A stretch of 64,000 nt of DNA from NCBI GenBank assembly GCA_949825025.1, contig OX463779.1, forward strand, positions 33,180,203 through 33,244,202, read 5' to 3'. Shown here piece after piece: positions 23,363 through 37,051 of the stretch. Source of the DNA: Siphlonurus alternatus (taxonomy: Eukaryota > Arthropoda > Insecta > Ephemeroptera > Siphlonuridae). Both the position numbers and the translations under genes were made by a program. A model generated the notes under the pieces. That model worked only from the letters and a program-made list of their open reading frames with translations. It searched no databases and was not told the origin of the DNA. Numbering within the stretch: position 1 is the first letter of the stretch; each line of letters starts with the position of its first letter.

Positions 23363-26024
23363 ACCTGATTACATAACTATTAGGTACTGCACATGTACGT
23401 ACAGTACGTGATAATAATGGTCCAAGGATCAATATATATCTTAAATATTAGAAAAATCATTGAGGACGGACACATATACATATTCGCTAATTAATTGTTA
23501 TCATATTTATATATATAACACAATTAAACAATTAAACGTACTGTACAACATACACCTTACATAATACACAAAGTACATTTATGTTACATAACTTTAACTA
23601 TATCTATAATGGCTGATTTATAGATAAAAAAAATCGCGAAAAAATAATAGCACAAAATTATTGCTCTCATGTTTTAATGTCAACTATATATAATATGTAC
23701 ACAAACTTCCTAAAATAGTTAAATGATTATTTGTTTTCTGGATTAAGTTCAATTAATTCATCGTGGTGTTACAAACTATATCCATCAACCTTGTTTGCAA
23801 ATTGTCACGTTTTTTTAGTATGCAACGAGTTCAAGAGGCGTTCATAAAATATTTAGATTCAAAATTATTTGATTTAGCTAGTTCGCCTTGTTGCTATGCA
23901 ACTTTTGCTACACCCTTCAACCATAAGTATTGAGTTAAAAAAGTATATCCTTTATAGTTTTAAAAATTATTTTTTGCATTAAGACTATTTACAGTAATTA
24001 AGCTTCAGGTAGTATATTTTATGGAGGAAAAAAAAAACTCGATTACAAATTTTCTGCACTGACAACGTGAGAGTTATATGATGGAGCAATACGTGCATGA
24101 CCATGACCATCCGCTCTTACTGTATCTCCGTTGTTTTTTTTGGAATGATTTGGAATGAACCTTTTGGTAGTTGTTTATCTCTTAGGCAAAGTTAATTGAC
24201 AAATTTTTTTAAATCAAAATTTCAAGGGCACAATCCCGTATTTTGGCAACGTATTTGTCTATTATTATACTATAAGTTATCTAATAGACTGAAAAGAAAA
24301 GTCATTAATTAATAATTATGAAATTCAACTTTGAAATACAAAGTTGGTCAATTACCACCACTATATGGGACATTTTTGCATGGGATTGCGTAATTATAAT
24401 ATATTACTTTATTACTATAAATCGAACGTTTTAATATTCAAGTCTCGTAATTTTTCCGCATGATTACGTAAGTAATAGATTACGTAAGTAGATATTTGTA
24501 AATAATATAGATTACTGATCTCGTAATTTCTGGGTCGATTTTCAATGAGACAGATTGGTCGCATTGAATGGTCGCTGATTATGACGCATATTCGCATATA
24601 TATAAAGACGAGTTTTGATAAGGTTTAAAAATTGAACATGTTCAATTCTCCTTTAGCTCCCTTCTCTCCGCCCCCCCCCCCCCCTTCACTGTATTTTCTC
24701 TCATAGTTTTTTTTTTTTTTTTTAAATCAATGTTTTTAATTTTAAGTGAAAAAAATGCAGAAAATTAAAAAAAAAAATCATAGCAAAATGTGAAGAAGAA
24801 CGTGCGTCACGCTACGAACTTAGAAGTTTTTTTGGGCATTCTATTTTAATTATATAAATATATTATATAACATTAATGGTTAATATAATGCATGCATTTC
24901 GAAGAAGATTAATCTTAGACTTTAGTCTTGTAAAATATATTTTTAATCTTTTCATAAATAGCAGTCATTGCTATCACTGATAATCACTGCAAAAATTTGT
25001 AATCTTAGAAAATATTTGCGAAAAAAATTGCAAAAGCACTTGACAATCCCTCGTTGTTTCTACATTATACATAAAATATTGTAATATTTAATGATATTTT
25101 GAAAAATGCTTAATTTCTTTGGAACAGAAAGTTGAGTCTGGAACAAGATGAGTCTGTAATCCGAAGATTCTATTTTTAATGTATTCATTCACATACTGTA
25201 TATTATGTATACAAAACATTGAACAAAAAGTACTCACTGTAGATTTAAAAAATTAAAAGTGTATAATTACTATGTATTTATATCTTAAAATGTTACAAAT
25301 TTATGAATGAATATAATTTGAATAAAGAAAGCGAGAAATTTTTATTTTAACGTTCGAAAATTAATAGAACCATATTATATAATACAAGGATGTATAATAT
25401 TATAGTAAAATTATTTATGGATGATTTAATTAATAATAATGTTACCTAAATTAAATCCTCTACATATATGCAGCACTTACATAATATTTTATGACTCAAA
25501 CGACTGAAACGAGTCTAGCGCTGTTACATAATATTAAGATTAAACAAAAACACATGATATATCATTACATGCATTGGTGACGTCAGTGGCGTACTTAAAG
25601 TGTTTTATAATGTTTGAAGAAATTTCAATTTTTGTTAAGTCATTGAAATTAATTCTTGCCACACCTCATGTAAAATTTAAAATATGGTTGACCTTATGTT
25701 AAAAAGGTTAAAACTTAAAACCTTCCTTGCTAATTAGTATCTATATGCTATATTTTTTATATATTTAGTATATTAAGTATAATATTTGAACAATAGCTTG
25801 GTATTTATACTGCTGCACGCGTGGTATATTTTTAAAAAGAAGAAACCAGTCAATATAATTATATGTTAATTGGAACAATTTAAGACCAAATAATGTATTA
25901 TATATTATAGAACTATTAAGGAATAATTAAAAGTTGAATTTTAGATATAAAAGTTTACGTTTTTATTTCATACAAAATACATCAACTTTGGCACAATTCA
26001 ATATGTTTCTTGAGGAAGGGTGTT
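23363..26024. other. Intergenic DNA between L2 and L3
   Basis: No coding exon is visible. The stretch contains a C homopolymer near 24671-24685, T and A runs around 24710-24775, and AT-rich DNA without recognisable elements. Confidence 0.45.
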
Positions 26025-28159
26025 CTAGGGTGCGGTGGTTGTGAATCCAGGGTCTCCAGGGCAGAGCGTCTGGTCGGTTACTCGGAACTCGGCCAGCGAC
26101 ACCTGGTTGGCGACAAGGACGGCCTCTGCGGCAGCTAGGGTCGCGACGCTCGGGAACCGTTCGCGGGTCAGCACCCACGCGGACTCTGTAACAATTACCA
26201 CCTAACATGAACGACTGTGGGGCCACAGAATCACCTAAAATCCCCCGTCGAAATACATAAGAACTGAAACCCACCCTTCCCTTTAAACTACCACTTCTCA
26301 CACTATATAGATCAAACTGCGAGCGCTGATTTCACCCTTGAATATTTGCATGAATGAAGTTTGTTTCAGTACTTAACTGTGCAAGATCTATAATAAGATA
26401 AGAGCTCATGCAAATCGCAGCTAACATCATGTTAAATGATTCCTGGTCTCAAATTAAATTTGCATTTATAGCGGCAGCTGCAAAGTATAGTGTATTCGAT
26501 TCCTTACTTTGCACTAATGCATCTGCATTTATATCACGTACGGATATAAAAATATTACGAATGTTGATTATCAACTTTAGAAAATTTCTATGAATGCCTA
26601 ATTTTTAATTTGACATCAGAAACCCTTTAACACTATGTTCCCTGCTGAATTAAATTTTGTAATAACATTGGCTATACGTGTATTACGTACGGAAGTTTTG
26701 GTTCAGAGGACCGTCATCACCGCAGCTCCATACAACAGCGTAACTGTCATAGTCCGTATCCAAGATCCAGTAATCAGCATCATAAGCACCTAAAAATAAA
26801 AAGTATATATCATATCATATCTTATATGATTAAAGGGTTGAATCAATTTATAAAACTGAGTGTACTAATAATTTTTATTTTAGGTACTCACATAAAAAAT
26901 ACATTTTGATAACAACAACTATTTAACTACATGCTGCATGGAGGCATTAAAAAGTAACTAACTTATTTTATTCAATACGATAACATTTCATTGCTTTTTT
27001 TTTGTTTGTTTGTTTTGTACTGACCTGTGGAAGGGAAAGAGACGAGCAGTTTTCCCTCACCACTGTCGCTGTTCACCACCGCGTAGCCGCTGATGGTGTC
27101 AACTATCTCAGACCTGCAGCACAAATTTGTGATTATTGCATTGAAATATTATAAACCTCCTTCCATCAGTGGAAATTAAATACAATTTTAAAAAAAGGAG
27201 GGGAGGGGAATGAACAAAAGTTCGAATTATTAAAATATATTCAAATATAAAATATTCACAAAGTTAGCGAGATTTTAGCCTAGAAAATTGTTCTACTTCC
27301 TGTACATAATATAAAATCAAGTAGTACTCAATCAGGCATTGCATATTATCTCTATAGGCTATAGAATAGGTATAATGGTATAGGAGTTAGCTGCTGTAGA
27401 AAAAAAAAATTTTGAAAAAAAACATTGCTGACTGATTTCTTAATTTTCTAAAGGTTTAGTAGCAAGTAACTAAAAATCAAACAACTTATAAATATTAATT
27501 ATAGATTATCAAAATTTACTCTAAATTGAAAGACATTTTTTTGTGTGATCTAGATAAACTTTCTTTTCAGCAAGTATTTTTATTCAAAGAGCATCAAGAC
27601 TTAAAATTTGATTTCCTCAATAGAAAATTTTCATTTCCTTCGTTTTAAAGTTAACTTACTGGACGTTGTACATGGAATTGAAGACGCCCACGGTACCGTT
27701 GTTATTGTCGGAATAAATGGCAAAGTTGCATGCACCATTGCGCTCATAAATCAGTGGATATCGCTGGTTCTCGTACCACAGGCCCAAGTACTGCGAAGGA
27801 CAATCAGAAAATATTTAACATGTTATTGTAACAGGAGAGAGAAAATGTCTAATGTCATATCAATAATTGAAATTTTAAAAAAATATATACAAATATATTT
27901 ATACAAACGTAAAATGAAAATAATAATAATCCATTTAAACTGTTCAATTAACAAAATCTCGTAAAAACAATTGCAATCAGATGTGCATAAATAACTGGAA
28001 GGGAAGTAATCAGTGGTGTAACTGTGTCGTATGTGTTACCCTGGCCAAGTCGAAGTTCTGCTCAACGGTGACCTCCTGGCAGGAGCCGGGGAAGATGACC
28101 TGCGCGCTCGCTCCGAGCACCATCGCCAGGGCGAGTACCAAGTGCATAGTGGAGAACAT
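26025..28159 (-). CDS. Lipocalin L3, apolipoprotein D/crustacyanin-like
   Basis: This is a secreted lipocalin of 199 aa. Minus-strand coding exons: 28159-28040 (exon starts 28161), 27790-27660, 27113-27025, 26789-26691 and 26185-26025. The signal peptide is MFSTMHLVLALAMVLGASA. GxW is in ARYLGLWYENQRY, the second block is LDTDYDSYAVVWSC and the third is VLTRERFP. The four apolipoprotein D-type cysteines are GSCQ, GACN, WSCG and TLCP. The acidic, threonine-rich tail (PGDPGFTTTAP) is longer than in L1 and L2. A NGT sequon is present. An untranslated exon 1 ends at 28879 with donor GTACAT, 0.7 kb upstream. Unlike L1/L2, the whole ATG lies in exon 2. L4 is the closest relative. Confidence 0.9.
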
Positions 28160-28929
28160 GACTGCAAGGTCGCAAATGTATTAGTATGTAAGTACATTAC
28201 CCTATTATATAGCTCACATTGCTCGTGTTTAAAACTATACGAGTTTTCAGAAAAATATACATGCAAGATTAGCATGCAGAAACACAAAATTATTATCATT
28301 ATAGACCTGTTCGAAAATGTATAATCCATTCATATTAAATGAATAATTAAATGAGCCATCCCGTACATATAACATACAGATCTGATTCTTGATTTTCATT
28401 TGATTATGAAGTATTTTGAAAATTCCTATGTAATATAATATAAATAAAAAAGCATTTTGATTTATAAAGTTTTTATTACATTTAGAGAATTATATTATGT
28501 GACAATAATACAATAAAATTCACAAGCACGATGAAATTTTTGTTGCTTAAATTTGATAATAGAGTATGTAATAATCATTTTGTTATGTAACTCTTATTAA
28601 TTTCATTACAATTATTTATTTAATGCATTTATAGTATTTATAATATACTAGTTTTTATGTATATAATTTAGTACTGTCATGATACGGTAAAATTTAAATA
28701 CATGATTCATTCCTTTATATAGTTTATATTCTTTTCATAGTCATTGTATAACGATAATAATATTGAATTATTAACTTAAATTTACTTTAGTTTGTATATT
28801 TCACGAACAGATTGCATTAAATTATATATATTATACAGTACTGTGATGATAACGCATATATATATTATATACATGTACCTTTTTTGGTGTCAGGATAATG
28901 CTAGTCGTCCAAAGTGGGTGCGGTCTGAT

Positions 28930-28970
28930 ACGCAAAGCTGGGCATGCAGTCACTGCTCGCTTATATATAG
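28930..28970 (-). promoter_or_regulatory. L3 TATA box and leader exon start
   Basis: Minus-strand CTATATATAAGCGAGC gives a TATA box at 28969-28960. Transcription would start near 28935, and the leader exon would end at 28879. Confidence 0.55.
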
Positions 28971-29776
28971 TCACGATTGTGCGGGCCGGTTCGTTGTCAC
29001 TCAATATACTCTGTTACATAACATACCCCTACGACCGCCATACCTGCAAAGATGATGTTCTAATCATATTAATTACTGCTTAATCTAAGGCTTAATTATT
29101 ATAATTATTTAACCACATTCCTAATTTATCTATATACCAAAATAATATATATATTTCTAACTCTGCCTGCATTTTTTTTATCATACGTTGCATTAAAAAA
29201 TATTACGTAACTAAAACGCATGAAACGCATGATGCATACATTATATTCAATAATTAATATTCGATATATTAAATTATTATATATAGATCATAGAAAATGT
29301 TATGATAAAGCCTTAATCTATATAAGATTACTAATATTTTTTATTGATTTTATCTTTTGCAATGTTACAATTCGAGTGTCCATCTGTGACATACGTGCTA
29401 GCCCTCAAATTAAGAAATACGTGCGTCTTTTGTCTGCCCACTTGATAGCGTGGATAAGAGTGTTACGTAAGATAAATTAATTGCAACATAAACTAAATTA
29501 CAATAGAAATTAAAACAATTAATTTAAAAAGAGATGCTCTTTTAACTGCAAATTTATAATTATATAATCCATTTTGAGTTAAAACATAAAACATTATTAT
29601 ATAAAAAAATAGGTGCATAATATTTATGTATAATAAGAAAAACAACAGATTCCAACAAAGTAATTTATTAATAACAGTCGTAGAATATTTCAATTTTGAG
29701 ATTCTTTTATAAACGAAACAAATTATTTTTATTAAATAGTTACGTAATTTTTTTAGTTTAAATTATTATGACTTAT

Positions 29777-29850
<74 letters not shown>

Positions 29851-30046
29851 CGTCTTAATTTGCAATATAAAATGTTGCATTAGTTCTCATGATTTAACTA
29901 AAAAATTAATATTCTTTATTTTGCCGACTACATATTATCTGGATTTCAACATTAAATTTTGTTAAAACGAAAGACGTGAATAAAAATAATTCTATTTTTA
30001 ATTAAACAGTTGACGACTCAGATAATACACGGTACGATATCTTGAG
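28971..30046. other. Intergenic DNA between L3 and L4
   Basis: AT-rich with no exon. An (AT)n run of about 67 bp occupies 29782-29848. Confidence 0.5.
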
Positions 30047-30447
30047 TTAGGGTACGCAAGTAGGTTTTACGTAGGGGATCTGTGGCACATCGGTGAAGCC
30101 CGCGTCCCCGGGGCAGCTTGAGTGTTCGGTTATCTGGAATTCGGCAAGCGACACCTTGTTGGCGACGAGGACGGCCTCTGCGGTGGTCAGGGTCGCGTCA
30201 CTCGGCACGCGCTCGCGGGTTAGCACCCATGAGGACTCTGCAAAACAACAAATCAGTCAACCATGATGCACACTTTCATATAAAATTATTTATTTTTACT
30301 CACGGTAGTTTTGGTTGTTAGCGGCTATATAGCGGCAGCTCCATACCACAGAGTAAGAAGTATAATCCGTGCCCAAAATCCAGTAATCAGATCCAAAGGG
30401 ACCTAAAAAGAAATAGAAATTATTTAAATGTTTTTTTTCTAATATAA

Positions 30448-30449
<2 letters not shown>

Positions 30450-30504
<55 letters not shown>
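30450..30504. repeat. (AT)n microsatellite
   Basis: An uninterrupted AT run of about 55 bp in L4 intron 4. Confidence 0.95.
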
Positions 30505-30507
<3 letters not shown>

Positions 30508-31488
30508 TAAATATTATATACAATTTCCAGATATGTATTTTTTTTAATTTATGCATTGATGCTATTTTTAATCCGAATTTTAATTCTGTTACTATACTAT
30601 AATGCAAAATATAAATTTTAAAGGAGAAAATAAATTTTAATAAATATAATTAATGGATTTTGCAACGTTCAAAACCTACCAAATGATAAAATAATAAATA
30701 AAACAATTATAAACACCTGCAAATTGTTTATAATAAAATTACACCACTGCCAGCGTATTATATATACATATATCAGAGGCAGGATAGTTCAATAGATTGG
30801 TCCACAATGAATTAGAGTGGAAATGACATGACGGTGTACTGACCTACGGTGGGGAAGTAGACAAGCAGTTTGCCTTCTCCGCTGCTGCTGGGAACCGCAT
30901 AGCCCAAGATGGAGACTTGAGACTTGGAACTGCAACAATAACAATTGCGATAGTATAAATGTGCCAGCTAGTTAAGATCTAGCTTATATTGGAGCACCAA
31001 TTTAAATTGGATAATAATTCATTATGTTATTTCTGCTAACTTTAAAAGTACCAAACTATATATTTTATATATGTTGAAATATAAGTCCAGTATTATACAA
31101 TGAGTATATGCCATGCATATAAGTTTCATGTGAATAGAAAATAAAGTTATTGATAGTGAAAAAATTTTAGTCTTTAAAAAAAATGCTTTATGTTAATTAT
31201 TTATTTATTTTTTGTTTTTTGCTTTTGCGATAAACTGATATCGGTATTTTGGTAAATTGCGTAACTTATACCTCTACTATCTGTGCTTGCAATGCATACA
31301 TGCTCTGGCAACATATCAATTAAGTGCATCGTTAAAAGTAAAAAACAACAACACGAGTTTCATGTTTTATGCAGGAAATTGCACATTAATGTACTGTACC
31401 TAGTAGATATATTTTATATATTGCATGATAGCGTTATCTAACGAGATACCTTTTTTTGTTAACTGAAATTACAATGCAACATGATAAT

Positions 31489-31490
<2 letters not shown>

Positions 31491-31554
<64 letters not shown>

Positions 31555-31591
31555 CATGTATATGTACATGTACATGTACATGTACATGTAC

Positions 31592-31665
<74 letters not shown>

Positions 31666-31672
31666 ATGTGTA
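31491..31672. repeat. (TATATG)n / (TACATG)n compound minisatellite
   Basis: About 30 hexamers of TATATG, with a central block of TACATG variants around 31552-31594, lie in L4 intron 3. Repeat-encoded YVYV or MYMY reading frames here are not genes. Confidence 0.95.
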
Positions 31673-32266
31673 TATATATAATTAAATAATTATTATAAAG
31701 TTGAATATTTAGTGGTGTTTTTTTAATGTAGTTTACTGTTTTTTTCTACCTTTGGTATAATTATGGAAAAATAATACAACATGGCACTTCGCATCAAAAT
31801 TGAAGTTTAAAAATTGCATGCAAAATATATGAAAGTTTGACCTTTCATGCCTGCAAGTCTCATTTCTTCATATTATGAAAAAGGTTTAATGATCCTTTTA
31901 ACTTTGTTGCAAATTAAACTATTCAATTTTGAGACGATGGATTCTACAACCTAATCAACTCACGCGGTGTTGTACTGAGAGTTGAGCACGGACACGCTGC
32001 CGTTGTTGTTGTCACCGTAGGTGGCCGTGATGCAAGTGCCGTTTGCTTGGAAGTAGATTGGGTAGTGTTTGTAGTCGTACTATTTGCCCAAGTACTGCGG
32101 AAACATATTTATTTTTTTAGATCACGTTTTGTAAAGCGAATGCTCTTTTTTCTGCTTGTAATGAATTAGTGAAAATTAATTTTTTGTTTTACTATATTTA
32201 TTGACATAAAATTGTAATATTAAAAAATTAAATATACTGAAGGAATTAAAAGATTTGCTTTTTTTA

Positions 32267-32826
<560 letters not shown>

Positions 32827-33031
32827 TATATTATTATTGCGGAAATGCGTTGTCCTCTGGTTAGCTATACTATAATTTGTTCACATTTGCAGTCTTTTAC
32901 AACATATGCACCTTTTTCTCGCTTATAATATAAAGAGTTTTGTGAGCCGTTTCGACCTCCGCTTGAAATTTGTTAATTCTAGTTACTAGATGATATTGAT
33001 TGTGTTATATATAATTATAATATATATATTT

Positions 33032-34201
33032 TAGGGTGACCAGATATCTTGATGTTCAAAACGGTACATGCCCCTAAGATAGAGGCCTGAATGGCCAAAA
33101 CCCCCGCCGGAGGCGCGATTTTTTTGGGTGCCACGCCCCCTTTTTTACTTTTTTTTTTTCTTAATAGATTTTCAAATGAATTGTTTTTTTTTTATGAAGC
33201 CGTTTTTTCCGAAAAAAATTATTTTATTGGTAAATCCATTAAAGAATTTTCGTCATAGATTATAGCAATTATTACGTAAGTATTTTTTAATTGGTACCAT
33301 AGTTCAGACGAAGTTTAAGTAAATTAAACGCTGTTTTCTGTTCCATAAGGCTGCATGTTTAAGGGTTCAGGAAAACAAACTTTGGTATTTTTTTTTTTTT
33401 TTTTTTTTTTTTGCGATGAATTTATTTGAGATGAAATTTTTTTGGTTTTCATTTCTCACACTAATGCAGGACAGGTTAAAATATTTTAAGGAAATAAAAT
33501 AATAAATAATGCAATCGCTCACTCTACTTTAAATAATATAAATAATTGCATTTTTTTTATACATAATTATACTTTTCATAGGATTAGAAAAAAATATTTA
33601 TTATAGTCACCATGCATGCAAGAAAACTGTGCCAGTGAGCTGATTTCCTAATTAACCTTTTTTTTTGGCCTGGCCACGATCCTATTATGTTGTAAAGTTG
33701 CATGTAAATAAAAAGAAACAAAAGCAATAAAAGAAATACTCAAAAAGCATAACTTCGAAAAATACTTTTCCAAGAAAAAAATATATACAGTATTTTAAAT
33801 TTATTTTTTTTTTTTATTTCGATATCAAATTTTCCGTCTCCATCCACAATATTTCTAAATGTACGTACGACGTGTTACTTAAATAATGCATTATATATTT
33901 GTTTATAAATAAATAAAACTTAATATAATGTCACGAGATAAATTATAGAGAAAAAAAAAGTGAAGTATAAAGCAAGAAATTAATTTGAATTACTTTTAAT
34001 CGAACTGTTCATTTTGCAAATAGTGTGAACTCTTGTTAGAGTGAAATAGCTGAAGAAGTTATATAAATTGAATTAATTTATAGCATTCAAATTGGACTTA
34101 ATAACAGCTAAAATTACTTGATTGTATTAATAATATTTGTGGCGTTTTTCCCTCATATTATTTTCCATTTATTTACGTAATATCCATGCACGATTATTGT
34201 G

Positions 34202-34235
<34 letters not shown>

Positions 34236-34732
34236 AGGTATAGAAATTTTTGTCCAAGCCACGACACAATGCATAAGAATGATTTTTTATATTTTATTGG
34301 AAATTTCCATCAAGTGAATAATGTGAATATCATCAATATCAAAAGAGATGATATTTTTCTGAAAAGTTTTTTATTCAAAATTTAATTGAAAAGTAGTGAT
34401 TTCATTTCACGTAGTATTATATATGCATACTAAGTACATACAAAATATATTCCGCAATTTTGGAAGAAATATGCTGTTTTGTGAATGCGATCGAGAAAAA
34501 GGGGCATGGAGTTGCAAAATCATTTGCGTCCATACATTTTCGTAAATATTCACAACCACATTCCTATGAATTTTTTATTTTTTTAATGATAAAATTTTTA
34601 AAAAATGTCCCTTTTTTAAATTTTATCCGAAAGCGGTACATTTAGGCGTCCCGAGAGCCTCTTTGGGGACACCGGGACATGGTACTCTAAAACGGTACTG
34701 TACCGGTCAAAACGGTACGTCTGGTCACCCTA
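33032..34732. mobile_element. Non-autonomous hAT-like element, 8-bp TSD
   Basis: The termini are TAGGGTGACCAGA and TCTGGTCACCCTA. The octamer ATATATTT lies directly outside both ends (33024-33031, 34733-34740). The flank is AT-rich, so the duplication is weaker evidence here than at 10.6 kb. No transposase is readable. Subterminal copies of AAAACGGTAC are in the same relative position at both ends. The interior at 33180-33490 resembles modules C and A of the composite foldback at 49.7-51.0 kb. It is inserted in L4 intron 2. Confidence 0.75.
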
Positions 34733-35355
34733 ATATATTTGCACATTTAAAATTAAAAATGACAGTAACAAATAATATTTAGGTAACAACAATTTCTTTC
34801 AAATTTCGATCAGAAGTAATTCTTCTTTGGCATATATAATATTGACATTGACTTTGAAGGTGTGTTGGGAATTCCTCACCTGAGCAGCATTGAAGTTTTG
34901 CTGCACGGTGACCACCGGGCAGGTGCCCTGGAAGGTGGCCACCTGCTGCGGCTGCGCGCTCGCTCCCATCGCCATCAGGGCGAGCACCACGGGTATGGTG
35001 GAGAACATTGCTGCAAGGACCGGGAGTATGTAAAAAGTACCTTATTAATTGAAATAATGCTTGCGCCAAATGTGATTCATTTCCGATAAAAATATGTTTT
35101 ATGCATATTTATAATATGAATAATATAAAATTTATTGTAGTCTTAAAACTAATAGCCGTAACCAGCATCAATAATTATTATGTAATACGTGAACTATGTG
35201 TACCATAGACGGCAAAATATAAGCAGATATACTTTAAATTTGCGATAAAGGATGATTTTAACGTTTAGAGAGATAAGGGATAATAGCTCTTATCAGAACG
35301 TCTCCGTTTTATGTGTATAGTATATAGTATAAATGAATTAATTAATAAATAAAGA

Positions 35356-35755
35356 CGTCCCTCATCCTGAATAATGAGCTATCTGGTTATCTGCTTATAC
35401 CACGATTTCTTTGAAATAATGAGCTATCTGCTTTTCTGGTAACCGCAATTATGAGCTTTATATCAGTATAAAATAAAGCTCATAATTGTGCTCACCAGAA
35501 ATAGTAGATAGCTCATTATTAATTGCAATGGCAGGCGCGGATCCAGGGGGGGGGGGACTGCAGCCCCCCCCCCCCCCCCCCGAAATTTTGGATTTAACAT
35601 GAGCAATATAGGTACTTCCCCCATTCCAATTTTTTTTTTAACATTGTCCTTATGGAGGCAGCCTCCTTCGAAATTTTTTCCTGCATGGATCCGCGCCTGT
35701 GCAATGGAATCGTAGTAGGCAGACAGCAGACAGCTCATTATTCCGGACGAGGGAT
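35356..35755. repeat. MITE of the GAGCTATCTGC family, interrupted
   Basis: The left end CGTCCCTCATCCTGAATAAT and the right end ATTATTCCGGACGAGGGATG are inverted repeats that continue inward as AATGAGCTATCTG. A second inverted pair lies inside (AATTATGAGCTTTAT near 35450-35490). The element is split by the hAT MITE at 35532-35699. It lies in L4 intron 1. Other copies are at 42541-42702 and 55248-55455. Confidence 0.75.
35532..35699. mobile_element. 168-bp hAT MITE nested in another MITE
   Basis: The termini are CAGGCGCGGATCCA and TGGATCCGCGCCTG. TGCAATGG occurs at 35524-35531 and 35700-35707, a perfect 8-bp duplication. The interior has G and C homopolymers. A 5'-truncated copy lies at 38030-38167 and a decayed one at 53583-53745. 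Confidence 0.88.
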
Positions 35756-36194
35756 GATTATTATAAATATATATACAATTATATATATACACTAAATTAT
35801 AATTATATAGTATTAAACTTTTCGTATATAAATGAATTAAAATTATATTAATGTGACATTAATAAAATTTTAATTCATAATGTAATTTTTTATTTGTTAC
35901 TTGTCAAACGATCACAAGAAAAGCAAAAAGCAGACTTTTTTACCAATATTTAAAAACACTAACTTATTTAAATTTGTTGAAAAAAATAAAAAATATACTA
36001 TATATATATTATATTTTTGTGCATATATTCTTATAGGAATACTTAAAAACAATAAAATTCGATGTTTCATATTAGCTGTTCAAGTAATGTAATTCGATCA
36101 CCGCGTATAGTATAATTCATAACTAAAACAGTAATTAAGTATACAATGAGTCGAATAAGACTTACTTTTGTTGGAGTGTCGGCTAATTCCTGAC

Positions 36195-36245
36195 GAGTGA
36201 TGAACTGGAAGTGACCGGCTGGAACGTGACTCGCTACTTATACTC
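36195..36245 (-). promoter_or_regulatory. L4 TATA box and leader exon
   Basis: Minus-strand GCGAGTATAAGTAGCGAG places the TATA box at 36242-36235. The untranslated exon 1 would run from about 36210 to 36166 and end ACAAAA followed by the donor GTAAGT. Confidence 0.6.
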
Positions 36246-37051
36246 GCGAATGTGCGTGTTTGAGTTGGTAAACACATTCGGCACTCCTTGCAACAACGAA
36301 CCTCTCATTATAGTCATTACGTAATTGTTTGCGTGCAGTCATGCAGTCTCGCAGTTCCCACGAGTTACGTAATCCTGGCCTTATTAGAGAAACATCCCAT
36401 CAGAAAACGACAAAAATTTTGAACTTGAATTGAACTTGAACCCTTATGGTGAATGTGCATGCAGTTCATGGTTATAATTATAACATTTATAACTCAAGGT
36501 TTTATTCTCACGTCAGCTTTTATAACAATTAAAAAAATATACTGAAAGAAACTAATTTTTTAGCAACAGTTGAGCAGGGCTATGCTCCATTGGGATATAA
36601 GTTTAACCCTGCAGTTGAGTGTCGTCATGCAAAAGTGTGGTTGATTTTTTTTTAAATATAAATAATTATTATTCGTTTATTCATTTTAATCATAAAATTT
36701 AAAATATAAATTATTATAATATTTTACTATTTGTTTAGTATTCAAAAATCATTTCAAATTCTTATATGTGAACAGCATACTCAGCATAGCGTTGCATTTT
36801 CCATACTACATTATTATAAATTGCATTTTTCATATCGATCGTTAATTGTAATTCGATTTAGCTTTTATATTTTATTATACTCCTCCACGTACGCTGATAA
36901 CGTTTATGCTGTATTTAATTGTGAACTATTTGAATTGCCCTTTTACAAATAATATACTGCAGGATTAATATGTTTAGTGTATATTTTGGAGTTATAATAT
37001 CATATACATATGTAAATGTATTATGTGTATAATGTATTGTTGGCATTAATT
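36246..37051. other. Intergenic DNA upstream of L4
   Basis: No exon-like block and no recognised repeat. AT-rich throughout. Confidence 0.45.

Noticed and set aside
31456..31689. Open frames encoding VYVYVY or MYMYMY
   Set aside because: They are translations of a TATATG repeat. They have no exon context or family resemblance.
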